Below are positions 35,551 to 44,369 of a stretch of DNA of 64,000 nt, piece after piece. Both the position numbers and the translations under genes were made by a program. Origin of the DNA: Verrucomicrobiota bacterium (GTDB taxonomy: Bacteria; Verrucomicrobiota; Verrucomicrobiia; Limisphaerales; UBA9464); contig CANIZL010000001.1 of the NCBI GenBank assembly GCA_947471985.1, positions 1 to 64,000 of the forward strand, in the 5' to 3' direction. The notes beneath the pieces were generated by a model, which saw only the letters and a program-made list of their open reading frames with translations, had not been told where the DNA came from and did no database searches. Each line of letters opens with the position of its first letter. The first letter of the stretch is position 1.

Positions 35551-36546
35551 ATGTCCAGTTCACCGGAATTCGCCTCCCAGCTCAAGGCTGCCGCCGAGCA
35601 TCTCGGCCGCGTGCGCACGGAGGTGGGCAGGGTCATTGTCGGCCAGCGCGCCCTGGTCCACCGCCTCGTCGTCGGCTTGGTTGCCCGCGGCCATATCCTT
35701 CTGGAAGGATTGCCGGGCCTGGCCAAGACGGCCAGCGTGAGCGCCCTCAGCGGGGCGACCCATTGCCAGTTTGCCCGCATTCAGTTCACGCCCGACCTCC
35801 TGCCAGGCGACATTACGGGCTCGCTCATTTACGATCCCGTTCAGGGCACCTATTCCACGCGCAAAGGCCCCATCTTTTCGAATCTCGTCCTCGCGGATGA
35901 AATCAACCGGGCTCCCAGCAAGGTGCAATCCGCCCTGCTGGAGGCGATGCAGGAGCGTCAGGTGACCATTGGTGACACCACGTTCAAGTTGCCCGATCCG
36001 TTCCTCGTTTTGGCCACCCAGAATCCGATCGAGCAGGAGGGTACGTATCCGCTGCCCGAGGCGCAGATGGATCGGTTCATGTTGAAGGTGATCGTGGGCT
36101 ATCCGACGGCCGAAGAGGAACTCCAGATCCTGGAACGCATGGCCACGACCAAGCCGAGTTTCTCGTTGAACTCCGTGGTGACGCCGGAGGAAATCGTCGG
36201 GTATCAATCGCTGGTTAACGGCGTGCACGTGGATCCGCTGCTGCGCGACTACATTGTGCGATTGGTATTGTCCACGCGCGACGCCGCGGCGGGCAAAGGG
36301 GTGGCGCCGGAGTTGAAGCGCTTTATCCGGATCGGTGCGAGCCCGCGGGCGACCATCAACCTGGCCCTCGCGGCCCGGGCCTGCGCGGTGATGGAAGGTC
36401 GGTCTCACGTTACGCCGGATGACGTCAAGCTGATTGCGCCGGACGTGCTGCGGCATCGCCTGTTGCTGACCTACGAAGCCGAGGCGGAGGAAGTGACGAC
36501 GGAAACCCTGGTGCAGACGTTGCTGAGCCGGGTGAAGGTGCCCTGA
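35551..36546 (+). CDS. MoxR-family AAA+ ATPase
   Basis: The 331-residue AAA+ chaperone-type ATPase has Walker A in LLEGLPGLAKTASV, Walker B in LVLADEINRAPSKVQSALLE, sensor 1 in LATQNPIEQEGTYPLPEA and the C-terminal helical lid. MoxR proteins assemble or activate von Willebrand factor A partner proteins. It heads a plus-strand run MoxR, DUF58, DUF4381-like, BatA (gaps 12 and 10 bp, then an ATGA overlap), the classic Bat-type set linked to envelope stress or aerotolerance. No recognisable promoter was seen in the 147 bp upstream. Confidence 0.94.
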   Translation: MSSSPEFASQLKAAAEHLGRVRTEVGRVIVGQRALVHRLVVGLVARGHILLEGLPGLAKTASVSALSGATHCQFARIQFTPDLLPGDITGSLIYDPVQGTYSTRKGPIFSNLVLADEINRAPSKVQSALLEAMQERQVTIGDTTFKLPDPFLVLATQNPIEQEGTYPLPEAQMDRFMLKVIVGYPTAEEELQILERMATTKPSFSLNSVVTPEEIVGYQSLVNGVHVDPLLRDYIVRLVLSTRDAAAGKGVAPELKRFIRIGASPRATINLALAARACAVMEGRSHVTPDDVKLIAPDVLRHRLLLTYEAEAEEVTTETLVQTLLSRVKVP

Positions 36547-36558
36547 GCCGCCGTCGAC

Positions 36559-37467
36559 ATGCTTCCCGCTGATTATCTCAAGCGACTGCGCCAGGTGGAG
36601 GTGCGGGCCCGGGTGGTGAGCGAACAGCTCATGGGCGGCCGTCTGACCAGCGTTTTCAAGGGGCGCGGGATGGATTTTGCGGATGTGCGGGAGTATGTGC
36701 CCGGGGACGACGTCCGGCGCATCGACTGGAATGTCACGGCCCGCCTGCGCAAGCCGTACATCAAGCGCCACATCGAGGAGCGGGAGTTGGTGGTAATGCT
36801 CCTGGTGGACGTTTCGGCCAGTGGACACTTCGGAACTGTGGACGGTCCCGAAGCCCAAGCCGCCACCAAGCGCGAATTGGGCGCGGTGCTGGCGGGAGCC
36901 TTGGCGTTCAGTGCCGTACGGGAAGGGGATCGGGTGGGGTTGATCACTTTTACCGACCGGGTGGAGCGTTACGTCCCACCGCGCAAGACGCGTTCGCACG
37001 TCACGCGCTTGCTGCACGAACTGCTCTTCAGCGAAATCAAGTCGCGGGGCACTTCCCTGACGGCTCCGTTGAATTTCCTGAACAATCTGTTCCACCGGCC
37101 GGCGTTGGTGTTTGTCATCTCGGATTTTCACGATGCCGATGAGGCGAAGTGGACCCAGGCCTTGAAGGCCACCAATCAGCGCCATGAGGTCGTGGCGCTG
37201 CGCCTGTTGGATCCGCGGGAAGCCCAATTGCCGGATGTGGGCGTGGTCCTGGTGCAGGATGCCGAGACCGGGGAAGTGCGGGAAATGGATACGAGTGATC
37301 CGCAGATTCGGGCGGCGTATGCGCAGGCTGCCGAAGATCGTTCGACGAAACTGCGGGCGGTTTGCCGGGCGGGCGGGATCCCGGATTTGACGGTGCGCCT
37401 GGACGAAGCGTGGCCGCAGCGCGTGCAGCGTTTTCTCGACGCGGCTGCCCGGAGGCGGGTGGCGTGA
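36559..37467 (+). CDS. DUF58 domain protein
   Basis: The 302-residue cytoplasmic protein has the DUF58 signature DVREYVPGDDVRRIDWNVTA followed by RKPYIKRHIEERELVVMLLV and a von Willebrand A-like fold with DVSASGHFGT (MIDAS-type DxSxS). Members are the partner of MoxR in many genomes, thought to bind metal and relay ATPase-driven changes. It follows moxR by 12 bp with ATG 36559. Function in detail is unknown. Confidence 0.92.
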   Translation: MLPADYLKRLRQVEVRARVVSEQLMGGRLTSVFKGRGMDFADVREYVPGDDVRRIDWNVTARLRKPYIKRHIEERELVVMLLVDVSASGHFGTVDGPEAQAATKRELGAVLAGALAFSAVREGDRVGLITFTDRVERYVPPRKTRSHVTRLLHELLFSEIKSRGTSLTAPLNFLNNLFHRPALVFVISDFHDADEAKWTQALKATNQRHEVVALRLLDPREAQLPDVGVVLVQDAETGEVREMDTSDPQIRAAYAQAAEDRSTKLRAVCRAGGIPDLTVRLDEAWPQRVQRFLDAAARRRVA

Positions 37468-37477
37468 GGCAAATCGC

Positions 37478-38008
37478 GTGAACCGAACCAATATCATCGA
37501 CGACCTGACACTGGTCGCCCTTCCGGAATGGTGGCAGAACCCTTGGCTCTGGCTGGTGGGTGTTTTGGTGCTGGCCGTTGGTGGGTGGTGGCTGGCCCGC
37601 TGGCTGGGTCGGGCGCGACCGGTGGTTCCACCGGCCTATGCCGGGGCGCACCCGCCCATACCTGGGGCCGAGGCCTTGCGTCGGTTGCGGGAGCTCAAAG
37701 CGCGCCTGCCGGAGATGAAGGACTATGATCTGGCGATCGAGGCGAGCGATATCCTGCGGGCGTTCATCGAAGGCCAGCATCAATTGCCCATTCGCTACCA
37801 GACCACCCGGGAGTTTCTGGAGGACGCGGCCGGAAGTCCTCAGATCAACGGAGGGCAAAGGGAGACTTTGGCGCAATTCCTCAGGTTTTGCGATTTGAGT
37901 AAATTTGCCCGCCAACCCGTTACGGTGGAGGAAATGCACCAAACGGTGGATACCGCCATTCAGTTCATCCAAAGCTCCACCGCGGGACCATCGGGAGGTG
38001 CGGCATGA
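37478..38008 (+). CDS. DUF4381-like membrane protein
   Basis: The 176-residue protein has a GTG start at 37478. It has one membrane segment (WLWLVGVLVLAVGGWWLARWL, about 23-43) after a short amphipathic N-terminus, then a soluble helical part with AIEASDILRAFIEGQHQLP and TTREFLEDAAGS, the usual DUF4381-style pattern (residues like YR..TT.EFL). It is the small protein commonly placed between DUF58 and VWA genes in Bat-type clusters. Its stop overlaps the BatA start by ATGA. The precise role is unknown. Confidence 0.8.
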   Translation: MNRTNIIDDLTLVALPEWWQNPWLWLVGVLVLAVGGWWLARWLGRARPVVPPAYAGAHPPIPGAEALRRLRELKARLPEMKDYDLAIEASDILRAFIEGQHQLPIRYQTTREFLEDAAGSPQINGGQRETLAQFLRFCDLSKFARQPVTVEEMHQTVDTAIQFIQSSTAGPSGGAA

Positions 38009-38961
38009 GTCTTCCCGGTAACGTGGCGTTCCTCTATCCGTGGGTGTTGCTGGGCCTTTTGGCGTTACCGGCCTTGGCCTGGTGGTTTGGACGCCGTCGG
38101 CCGATGCCGTCGATTACCGTGCCCACTTTGGTGGGCCTGGGTCCTTTGCCGCCCGGACCCCGGCGCCAACGGGGTGCGGCCCGTTGGGTTCTGGCCCTCT
38201 TGCCGCTGGCCTTGATTCTGATTGCATTGGCGCGTCCCCGGATTCCGCGCGGGGAATCGCCGGATCCCAGCAAAGGCATCGATATCATGCTGACCCTCGA
38301 CTTCAGTCGCTCCATGGCGGAGGAGGATTTTCGACTGGATCACCGGCGGGTGAGTCGTCGTACGGCGCTGGAAACGGTCACCACCAAGTTCATCGCGGGC
38401 CGGCCCAATGACCGAATCGGGATCGTGTGCTTTGCCCGGACGCCGTTTTTGGTCAGCCCGCTGACGCTGGATCACAACTACGCGCTGACGGCGCTGCGCG
38501 AGACTGAATTGGCCACGGGCACGGGCATCGGCTGGGCGCTATTGGCCAGCGCGAACTTCCTCAAAAAGGATTCGGATCGCAGCCGGGTTCTGATTTTGAT
38601 CACGGACGGCGAAAATTCCGCGGGTCCGCGGCCCAACGATCCGGGAGTGGTCAATGCCGCCATCCGCGCGCACATCAAGATCTATACAGTCCTCATCGGA
38701 CCGGAAACCGTGCCGCCTTCCGCAGCGGCCAATCACGATCTCAGCAAGGCGGCGCGGGCGACCGGTGGACAATTCTTTCAAGCGCGCGATTCCCACACGC
38801 TGGACGGCATTTACCGGCAGATCGACGTTCTGGAAAAGCGCGAGCTGGTGCAGAAGCGCTTTGTGCAATGGCGCGAGCTGTACGCGTGGTTCGTGGTTCC
38901 GGCCCTGGTGTTGTTCCTCGTCCAGGTTGTGGGAATGACGGTCCGCCGACGGATTCCCTGA
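38005..38961 (+). CDS. batA: BatA-type von Willebrand factor A membrane protein
   Basis: The 318-residue protein has two N-terminal membrane segments (about 9-28 and 58-76), a periplasmic or cytoplasmic VWA domain with the MIDAS motif DFSRSMAEEDF and a TDGENSAG second metal loop, and a C-terminal membrane segment (about 292-312). Layout and order match BatA of Bacteroides-type aerotolerance operons. It is coupled to the DUF4381-like gene through ATGA. BatB, BatC and BatD, which often follow, are absent; the next gene is convergent. Confidence 0.9.
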   Translation: MSLPGNVAFLYPWVLLGLLALPALAWWFGRRRPMPSITVPTLVGLGPLPPGPRRQRGAARWVLALLPLALILIALARPRIPRGESPDPSKGIDIMLTLDFSRSMAEEDFRLDHRRVSRRTALETVTTKFIAGRPNDRIGIVCFARTPFLVSPLTLDHNYALTALRETELATGTGIGWALLASANFLKKDSDRSRVLILITDGENSAGPRPNDPGVVNAAIRAHIKIYTVLIGPETVPPSAAANHDLSKAARATGGQFFQARDSHTLDGIYRQIDVLEKRELVQKRFVQWRELYAWFVVPALVLFLVQVVGMTVRRRIP

Positions 38962-39031
38962 AGGCTCGAAGAAGGTTGCCAGCGGTAGCCTCGGGTCGTG
39001 CCGCCCCACGGTCGAACCCAGCACCGACGGG

Positions 39032-40108
39032 CTACGGCGACAGCGCTTTTTTCAGGTGTGGCGCGAGGCGCTTGGTGAACTCGATCGAGTCTGCGTTCGA
39101 GAGATGCGACCATTCCGGGCACTCGAATCCAGCCAATTCCGGGAAATCTTCGAAGTAAATCCCCGGCGCGCCGCTCTCCGCCAGAAGGCGTGTCCACGGT
39201 CCCTGCCGGGGCGTGGCTTGGTCTTCGATTTTCTTCACTTCACCGGACACGGGGAAGCGCACGAAGACCACCTTGCCGCCACGGGCGCGGATCGCCTTGA
39301 CCGCCGCCGCTGCGTCCTTGAAGCGGGCTTCAACAGCCTGTTTCACGCCCGCAAGAAAGGCCTCCCGGGGCACGAAGCTTGGAGGCGGGGGCGGGGTGAA
39401 CAGGGGCAGCCAACCCAGCTTCACCCGGTTCTGCAGCGGTCCCGGCTGGGCGCAGGGTTCAAACATGCGGGGGCGTCGTTCCCGGTCCGCCGTGCTGAAA
39501 TAGGGAGGAAGCGGGGGCGGGGCCAGCGCTCCTGGACGGTTAGGGATGGGCAGCCGCTTCAAGAGCTGGCCGAGCGTCAGATCGTCCTGCTTAAGAAAGG
39601 CTAAACGCTCTTCGAGCAGCATGACCAACTGATGACCGGACCGCTGAGCCAGTGTCCGCGTCCGATACTTCTTCAGGGCATCCTCGGCATTTGCGATCAA
39701 GGGGCCGCCGGGAGCGAAAAACATCAAGGGCACGACACTGCAGATCACGGTGCCGCGGAATTGCGGGTCGGCCGCCAGATTCGCCAGGACCGGATAGGCG
39801 CAGCTGCCGGCAATGGCGAGCTGAATGGGGCGTTGCCCCAGACCCTTTTCCAATTGATCCAAATCCACGTCAAAAAGCGGTCGCGAATCGCCGATGATGA
39901 CCAGCGAATCCGGGCGCACCGCTTCGCGCCGTTCCGCCCAGAGATCCGGCGTGTCGTTGAGCGTCGGGCCGTAGCCGAGGCTGCGACAATACAGCTCCCA
40001 CGCGACGACCGCCGCGGGCGTCAACGCGACGGCGATTCCGGCCAGCCGGTTCCAGGGCTGGGCCGGTATGGTTCGTTCAAAACTGGAAATAGATGAAGGC
40101 ATTGCCAT
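39032..40108 (-). CDS. SGNH/AlgX-like protein of the MBOAT pair
   Basis: The 358-residue protein has one N-terminal membrane segment (LAGIAVALTPAAVVAWELY) and then an SGNH-hydrolase-like fold with the block I motif VIIGDSRPLFDVD. The C-terminal PEWSHLSNADSIEF resembles the catalytic-histidine block but has Glu rather than Asp three residues before His. Such proteins work with MBOAT acyltransferases (AlgI with AlgX/AlgJ, DltB with DltD) to O-acylate exported polysaccharide in the periplasm. It overlaps the MBOAT gene's end by 32 bp (or 26 bp from the ATG at 40102). Pro-rich stretches (FTPPPPPSFVP) are unusual. Confidence 0.78.
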   Translation of the reverse strand: MAMPSSISSFERTIPAQPWNRLAGIAVALTPAAVVAWELYCRSLGYGPTLNDTPDLWAERREAVRPDSLVIIGDSRPLFDVDLDQLEKGLGQRPIQLAIAGSCAYPVLANLAADPQFRGTVICSVVPLMFFAPGGPLIANAEDALKKYRTRTLAQRSGHQLVMLLEERLAFLKQDDLTLGQLLKRLPIPNRPGALAPPPLPPYFSTADRERRPRMFEPCAQPGPLQNRVKLGWLPLFTPPPPPSFVPREAFLAGVKQAVEARFKDAAAAVKAIRARGGKVVFVRFPVSGEVKKIEDQATPRQGPWTRLLAESGAPGIYFEDFPELAGFECPEWSHLSNADSIEFTKRLAPHLKKALSP

Positions 40109-41498
40109 TCCCTTGGATGAGGATGATTGCGCCGGCGAGGAAGGTCCAACCGGCGGCCATCAGCCAGCGGGGTAGTCGCACCACCATCGCTTCAATCGAA
40201 GTGGAGCGCAGGACCCAGTGAGAAAGGAGCAGTCCAGCCGTTACCAGGGCGACCTGGAGAATTTCCCGGGTGGAGAGAATTGCATCGCCGCGGGGAAAAG
40301 AACCCACCATGGCTCCGATCAGTCGCAGGGCGGTGTTAAAATCGGTGGCGCGGAAAAACACCCACGCAAAACAGACCACAACGTAGGTCGCGAGCCCGAA
40401 TAGCAGCTGGGCGGCCGTCGATTGCGTCCATTTAGCTTCGTGGAAGAGGGATCGCAGCACCCGTTCCGCCACCAGGCAGACGCCGTGGATCAATCCCCAG
40501 ACCACAAAGGTCCAAGCCGCTCCGTGCCAGAGGCCGCCGACGAACATTACGATCATCAGGTTGATGGCCGCCCGTACGGGTCCGGAGCGATTACCCCCGA
40601 GGGGGATGTAGGGATAGTCCCGGAGGAAGGTGGAGAGCGAAAAATGCCACCGACGCCAGAAGTCCGAGAAGCCCACGGCGGCGTAGGGAAACCGGAAATT
40701 ATCCTTCAGGCTGAAGCCCAGGCAAAGCGCCGCACCGATGGCGCAGGTCGAATAGCCGGCGAAATCGAAGAAGATCTGTCCCGCGAAGGCCAGGACGCCG
40801 GACCAGGCATCCAGGGTCTGAATCGGGCCCCCGTGACCGAAGACCGTATCCACGGAGCTGGAGAGCAGGGCGTCCGCCAGGACGACCTTTTCAAACATGC
40901 CGAACGTCAGGAGGAAAAGGCCCCAGTAAAACCGATTCCGCACGGGCACGGGCGGAGCCACACATTGCGGGAGAAAATCCGCCGCGCGCACAATGGGGCC
41001 GGCCACCAGCTGGGGAAAAAACGAGACGGCGAGGACGAAATCCCGCAACGACTTGGTCGGCTGCGTTTCGCCGCGGTAAACGTCCAGCGTGTAGGACAGG
41101 GAATGAAAGGTGTAGAAGGAGATGCCGATGGGCAGAAAGACATCCAGGTGGGGCGGTTGGTATTGGACGCCCACGCGGGCCACCAGCCACTGGAAATTCT
41201 CGAGCAGAAAGTTCCCGTATTTAAAGAATCCCAGCATGCTGAGGTTCACCGCCACGCTGGCGATCAACCAACCCCGCCGCGTGCGGGGCGTGGACGCTTG
41301 GGCGATCTGCGCCCCCAGCACGAAATCCAGGGCGGTGGTCGCGAACAACAACAGCGCGAAGGGCGGATTCCAAGCTCCGTAAAAAATATAGCTGGCGACC
41401 AACAGCAGGTTCTTGCGGGCGTTCCAGAAGGTGAGACTCCAGTAGCCGGCCAGAACCAGGGTGAAGAAGACGACAAACGTCAGCGAATTGAAAAGTAT
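40077..41498 (-). CDS. MBOAT-family O-acyltransferase (AlgI-like), start codon anomalous
   Basis: This polytopic membrane acyltransferase has the MBOAT catalytic histidine in FVGGLWHGAAWTFVVWGLIHG and the family motifs FFPQLVAGPIVRA, FDFAGYSTCAIGAAL and NFRFPYAAVGFSDFWRRWH. It would move acyl groups across the membrane for polysaccharide O-acetylation with its SGNH partner. The conserved N-terminus (LFNSLTFVVFFTLVLAGYWS) is encoded, but the codon expected to be ATG reads ATA at 41498, and no ATG, GTG or TTG lies in frame back to the TAA of the upstream hydrolase. The first conventional start is TTG 41402, which would lose the first membrane helix. Length from ATA is 473 residues. Confidence 0.85.
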   Translation of the reverse strand: MLFNSLTFVVFFTLVLAGYWSLTFWNARKNLLLVASYIFYGAWNPPFALLLFATTALDFVLGAQIAQASTPRTRRGWLIASVAVNLSMLGFFKYGNFLLENFQWLVARVGVQYQPPHLDVFLPIGISFYTFHSLSYTLDVYRGETQPTKSLRDFVLAVSFFPQLVAGPIVRAADFLPQCVAPPVPVRNRFYWGLFLLTFGMFEKVVLADALLSSSVDTVFGHGGPIQTLDAWSGVLAFAGQIFFDFAGYSTCAIGAALCLGFSLKDNFRFPYAAVGFSDFWRRWHFSLSTFLRDYPYIPLGGNRSGPVRAAINLMIVMFVGGLWHGAAWTFVVWGLIHGVCLVAERVLRSLFHEAKWTQSTAAQLLFGLATYVVVCFAWVFFRATDFNTALRLIGAMVGSFPRGDAILSTREILQVALVTAGLLLSHWVLRSTSIEAMVVRLPRWLMAAGWTFLAGAIILIQGNGNAFIYFQF

Positions 41499-41600
41499 CG
41501 GTAGGAGCGATTCTTTTGGGAAGGGTGCGCAATTTCCACAGGCCGAGGTCGCCGGTGATGCCCGGGTGCTTAAGAACTCGAACCAAGGATTCGCTGACGG

Positions 41601-42488
41601 TTACACCACGCCGTTTTTTCGGAACCAAGCGAGCATTTGTTTCCAGCCGTCTTTCGCGGCTTCGGCACGATAGCTCGGGCGATAGTCTGCGTGAAAAGCG
41701 TGGGGCATTCCGGGGTAGACGTGGATCCGGGATTGCTTGTCCTTGCCGGCGGCGGCGAGGGCGGCGTTCAGTTTGTCGATGGCCGCCTGCGGAATGCCCT
41801 GGTCGGCCCCGCCGTAAAGCCCCAATACGGGGCCATTGAGTTGGGCCGCGACGTCCGCCGGCGTCAGGGGCATCGCGGGCGGGGCGGCGTTGAGACCACC
41901 GTACCAGGCCACCCCGGCTTTGATTCCCGCGTGGTGCGCCGTGTACATCCAGGTGGTGCGCCCACCCCGGCAGAAGCCGGTTATACCGAGCCGTTTAATG
42001 TCGGCCTTGGCCTGTTTGCCGGCCCACTCGACGGTCGAGTCCAGATCGGCAAAGCATTGCTCATCGCTCAACTTGTTGGCCCCACCGATGACGTCCTTGA
42101 TCTCCGTCAGTTTGGTAAGATCCCCAATCCGGGAATAGGGTTCGGTGACGATGGCGAAGTAACCTTCCAGAGCGAGGCGGCGGGCCACGTCCTTGATGTG
42201 TTCGTGCGCTCCCCAGATCTCCGGGATTACGAGCACGGTGGCATATTTGCCGGCCTTTTTTGGCGCGGCGAAATAGAGGGGCAGGGACGCCTGGTCCTTG
42301 CCGGGAATCTTGAGATCGCCGGTGTCGAGGCCGTCGGCGGGGGTGACAATCAATTGTTGGGCCTGAATCGGACCCGCAGAAAGCGCCATGCCGGCGACCG
42401 CGGTGGTCACGAGAAAATCCCGGCGCGAACGCACGGTCAGCGGGTTCAGGCTTTGGTAGTGCGGATCCTGTGTGGGCGGCTTGTTCAT
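41601..42488 (-). CDS. Tat-exported dienelactone hydrolase-family protein
   Basis: The 295-residue protein has a twin-arginine signal RSRRDFLVTTAVAGMAL and a dienelactone-hydrolase-like alpha/beta-hydrolase fold: VLVIPEIWGAHEHIKDVARR, the cysteine nucleophile in ITGFCRGGRT, an acid in LYGGADQGIP and the histidine in GMPHAFHADYRP. It would hydrolyse an ester or lactone in the periplasm. It stands upstream of the MBOAT gene in the same frame and may share its transcript. The substrate is unknown. It is divergent from the CotH gene. Confidence 0.9.
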   Translation of the reverse strand: MNKPPTQDPHYQSLNPLTVRSRRDFLVTTAVAGMALSAGPIQAQQLIVTPADGLDTGDLKIPGKDQASLPLYFAAPKKAGKYATVLVIPEIWGAHEHIKDVARRLALEGYFAIVTEPYSRIGDLTKLTEIKDVIGGANKLSDEQCFADLDSTVEWAGKQAKADIKRLGITGFCRGGRTTWMYTAHHAGIKAGVAWYGGLNAAPPAMPLTPADVAAQLNGPVLGLYGGADQGIPQAAIDKLNAALAAAGKDKQSRIHVYPGMPHAFHADYRPSYRAEAAKDGWKQMLAWFRKNGVV

Positions 42489-42695
42489 AGTGTGGTGACC
42501 CGGCCAAGTTGCGGAAGGCAGCGTCAGCCGGGAATAAATTCCGTTCAGTCTAGGCGGCAGGATATCAGAGGATTGAAGGGGTTAAAGGGCATTTCGGCGG
42601 GTCTCCTCCGGCGCCGCGGCAGGTGATCGCGGCGCGGCGGATTATTACGGGCGTTGCCTCCCGGCGTTTCCGTCCCAGTGTGGGTCCGTGTTCGG

Positions 42696-44333
42696 ATGAA
42701 ACTGGCGCGCGTGCTTTTGATGCTGGGTCTGGGATGCCTCCTGGTCCGGGCCCTGGGTGCTGAAGGCGTGCTCCCGCCGGCGGGCTCACCGCCGTCTCCC
42801 GATGAGGTCTTGTTCAATGGGCCGATGCTGCATTTTGTCCTGACGGTGCCCCCGCAGGACCTCGCGATTTTGTCCGAAAATCGGGGCCGGGAAGCCGGGC
42901 AGGAATCGGCCCACGGCACGGTGGTGGTTGGTTCGAATATCTTTAACGAAGTCCGACTGCAGTTGAAGGGATCCGGTAGTTTTCGCGGACTCGGGTACCG
43001 TCCTTCGTGGACCCTGAAGTTCAAAAACTCGGCGCCCTGTTTTGGGCTTACCAAGCTGCATCTAAATAATTCCGTCCACGATCCGGCCCGGTTGAATGAA
43101 ATGCTGGGCGGCGAGTTGCACCGACAGGCGGGCGTACCCTCACCACGGGCGACGCCGGTACGTGTCACGTTCAATGGACGGGATCTCGGGGTTTATGTCT
43201 TAAAGGAAGGCTTTGATCAACGCTTTCTGGCCCGGCATTTTCCGGATCCGTCCGGCAATCTTTATGATCCCTCCTGGGGGGAGGATATTAATGCGCGGTT
43301 GGAGATCGATTCCGGGCCCGACCGGCGCCCACGGCCGGGAGGGGCGGTTGCGGGTACGGCGGCGGAAGCGCCCCAAACAGACCGCGAACAATTACGGGCG
43401 GCCACCCTTGTCCCGGTGGAACAGCGCCTGGCGGCATTGTCCTCGCGGTTGGATATGGATCGTTTTCTCACCACCATGGCCCTGCAACTCCTGACCGATG
43501 ACTGGGATGGATATGTGCGGCATCGCAACAACTTCCGGCTTTACCATGATCCCGCGACGGATCGCATGGTGTTTCTGCCGCATGGCATGGATCATCTCTT
43601 TAGCGCGCCGCGTAGCCGGCTGTATTGGCCGGAGATCACCGGAATTGTGGCAGCCAAGTTGATGGCCGTGCCGGGGATATCCGATCGCCTGCGCGGGCGG
43701 ATGGAGGAACTGGGTCGGACGGTATTTGCGGAGACCAATGTACTGGCGCTGGTGGATCGCACGGAAGCTCGCTTGCTCTCCGGTTTGGCGGGGCGGCCGG
43801 AGCGGGAGCGGGAATTCTATCGAAATCAGGGAGCCTTGCTGCGTGAAAGGATCCGCGAGCGGATCGCCTGGTGTCGTTCGGAGCCACCGACGTCCTCCAA
43901 AGCGCCCTTCGCCGGGACGGCTATACTGGCGGACTGGAAACCGTGGGCGGAAGTTCCGGATACCGATTTGGAAAAGCGGGTTCGCCCCGACGGCCAGGCG
44001 GTACTCTTCATCGCGGCCCATTCTCCGGCCACTTGTGCCTCCTGGCGTACTCGCCTGCGCCTGCCCGCAGGAAACTATCGTTTCGAAGGAGAGGTGGCGA
44101 CCCGCGGCGTCCGGTTGGTGCCCGAGGCGCGGGATCCCGGGGTGGGATTGCGAGTAGTGCCGGCTCGGCGTGGTATCGGACTATCCGGAACGGTGGGCGA
44201 CACCCCGATGTCCCATGATTTTCGTGTGGATCACGCGACCGAAGTCGTATTCGTGGCGGAACTCAGCGGCCACGCCGGGAGCGTCGAATTCCTCCGGGAC
44301 TCCTTACGGGTCGTGCGATTGGCGGACCCGTGA
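42696..44333 (+). CDS. exported CotH-kinase-family protein
   Basis: The 545-residue protein starts at ATG 42696, giving a signal peptide (KLARVLLMLGLGCLLVRALG). The CotH-kinase-like body shows MLHFVLTVPPQDLAILSEN, VRLQLKGSGSFRGLGYRPSW, KLHLNNSVHDPARLNEMLG, GRDLGVYVLKEGFD, DDWDGYVRHRNNFRLY and FLPHGMDHLF. CotH proteins of Bacillus are protein kinases for spore coat proteins; homologues occur widely in non-sporulating bacteria with unknown targets. A C-terminal beta-rich domain of about 120 residues follows. An in-frame TTG at 42654 is rejected since it precedes the signal peptide. Confidence 0.88.
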   Translation: MKLARVLLMLGLGCLLVRALGAEGVLPPAGSPPSPDEVLFNGPMLHFVLTVPPQDLAILSENRGREAGQESAHGTVVVGSNIFNEVRLQLKGSGSFRGLGYRPSWTLKFKNSAPCFGLTKLHLNNSVHDPARLNEMLGGELHRQAGVPSPRATPVRVTFNGRDLGVYVLKEGFDQRFLARHFPDPSGNLYDPSWGEDINARLEIDSGPDRRPRPGGAVAGTAAEAPQTDREQLRAATLVPVEQRLAALSSRLDMDRFLTTMALQLLTDDWDGYVRHRNNFRLYHDPATDRMVFLPHGMDHLFSAPRSRLYWPEITGIVAAKLMAVPGISDRLRGRMEELGRTVFAETNVLALVDRTEARLLSGLAGRPEREREFYRNQGALLRERIRERIAWCRSEPPTSSKAPFAGTAILADWKPWAEVPDTDLEKRVRPDGQAVLFIAAHSPATCASWRTRLRLPAGNYRFEGEVATRGVRLVPEARDPGVGLRVVPARRGIGLSGTVGDTPMSHDFRVDHATEVVFVAELSGHAGSVEFLRDSLRVVRLADP

Positions 44334-44369
44334 ACCCAGCACCGCGGGATCGAAATCGTCGCGCGCCGG

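Noticed and set aside
35560-37497. Minus-strand open frame of 645 codons
   Set aside because: It spans the moxR and DUF58 genes in antisense; both have clear family motifs on the plus strand, and this frame is His/Gln/Arg-rich without motifs.
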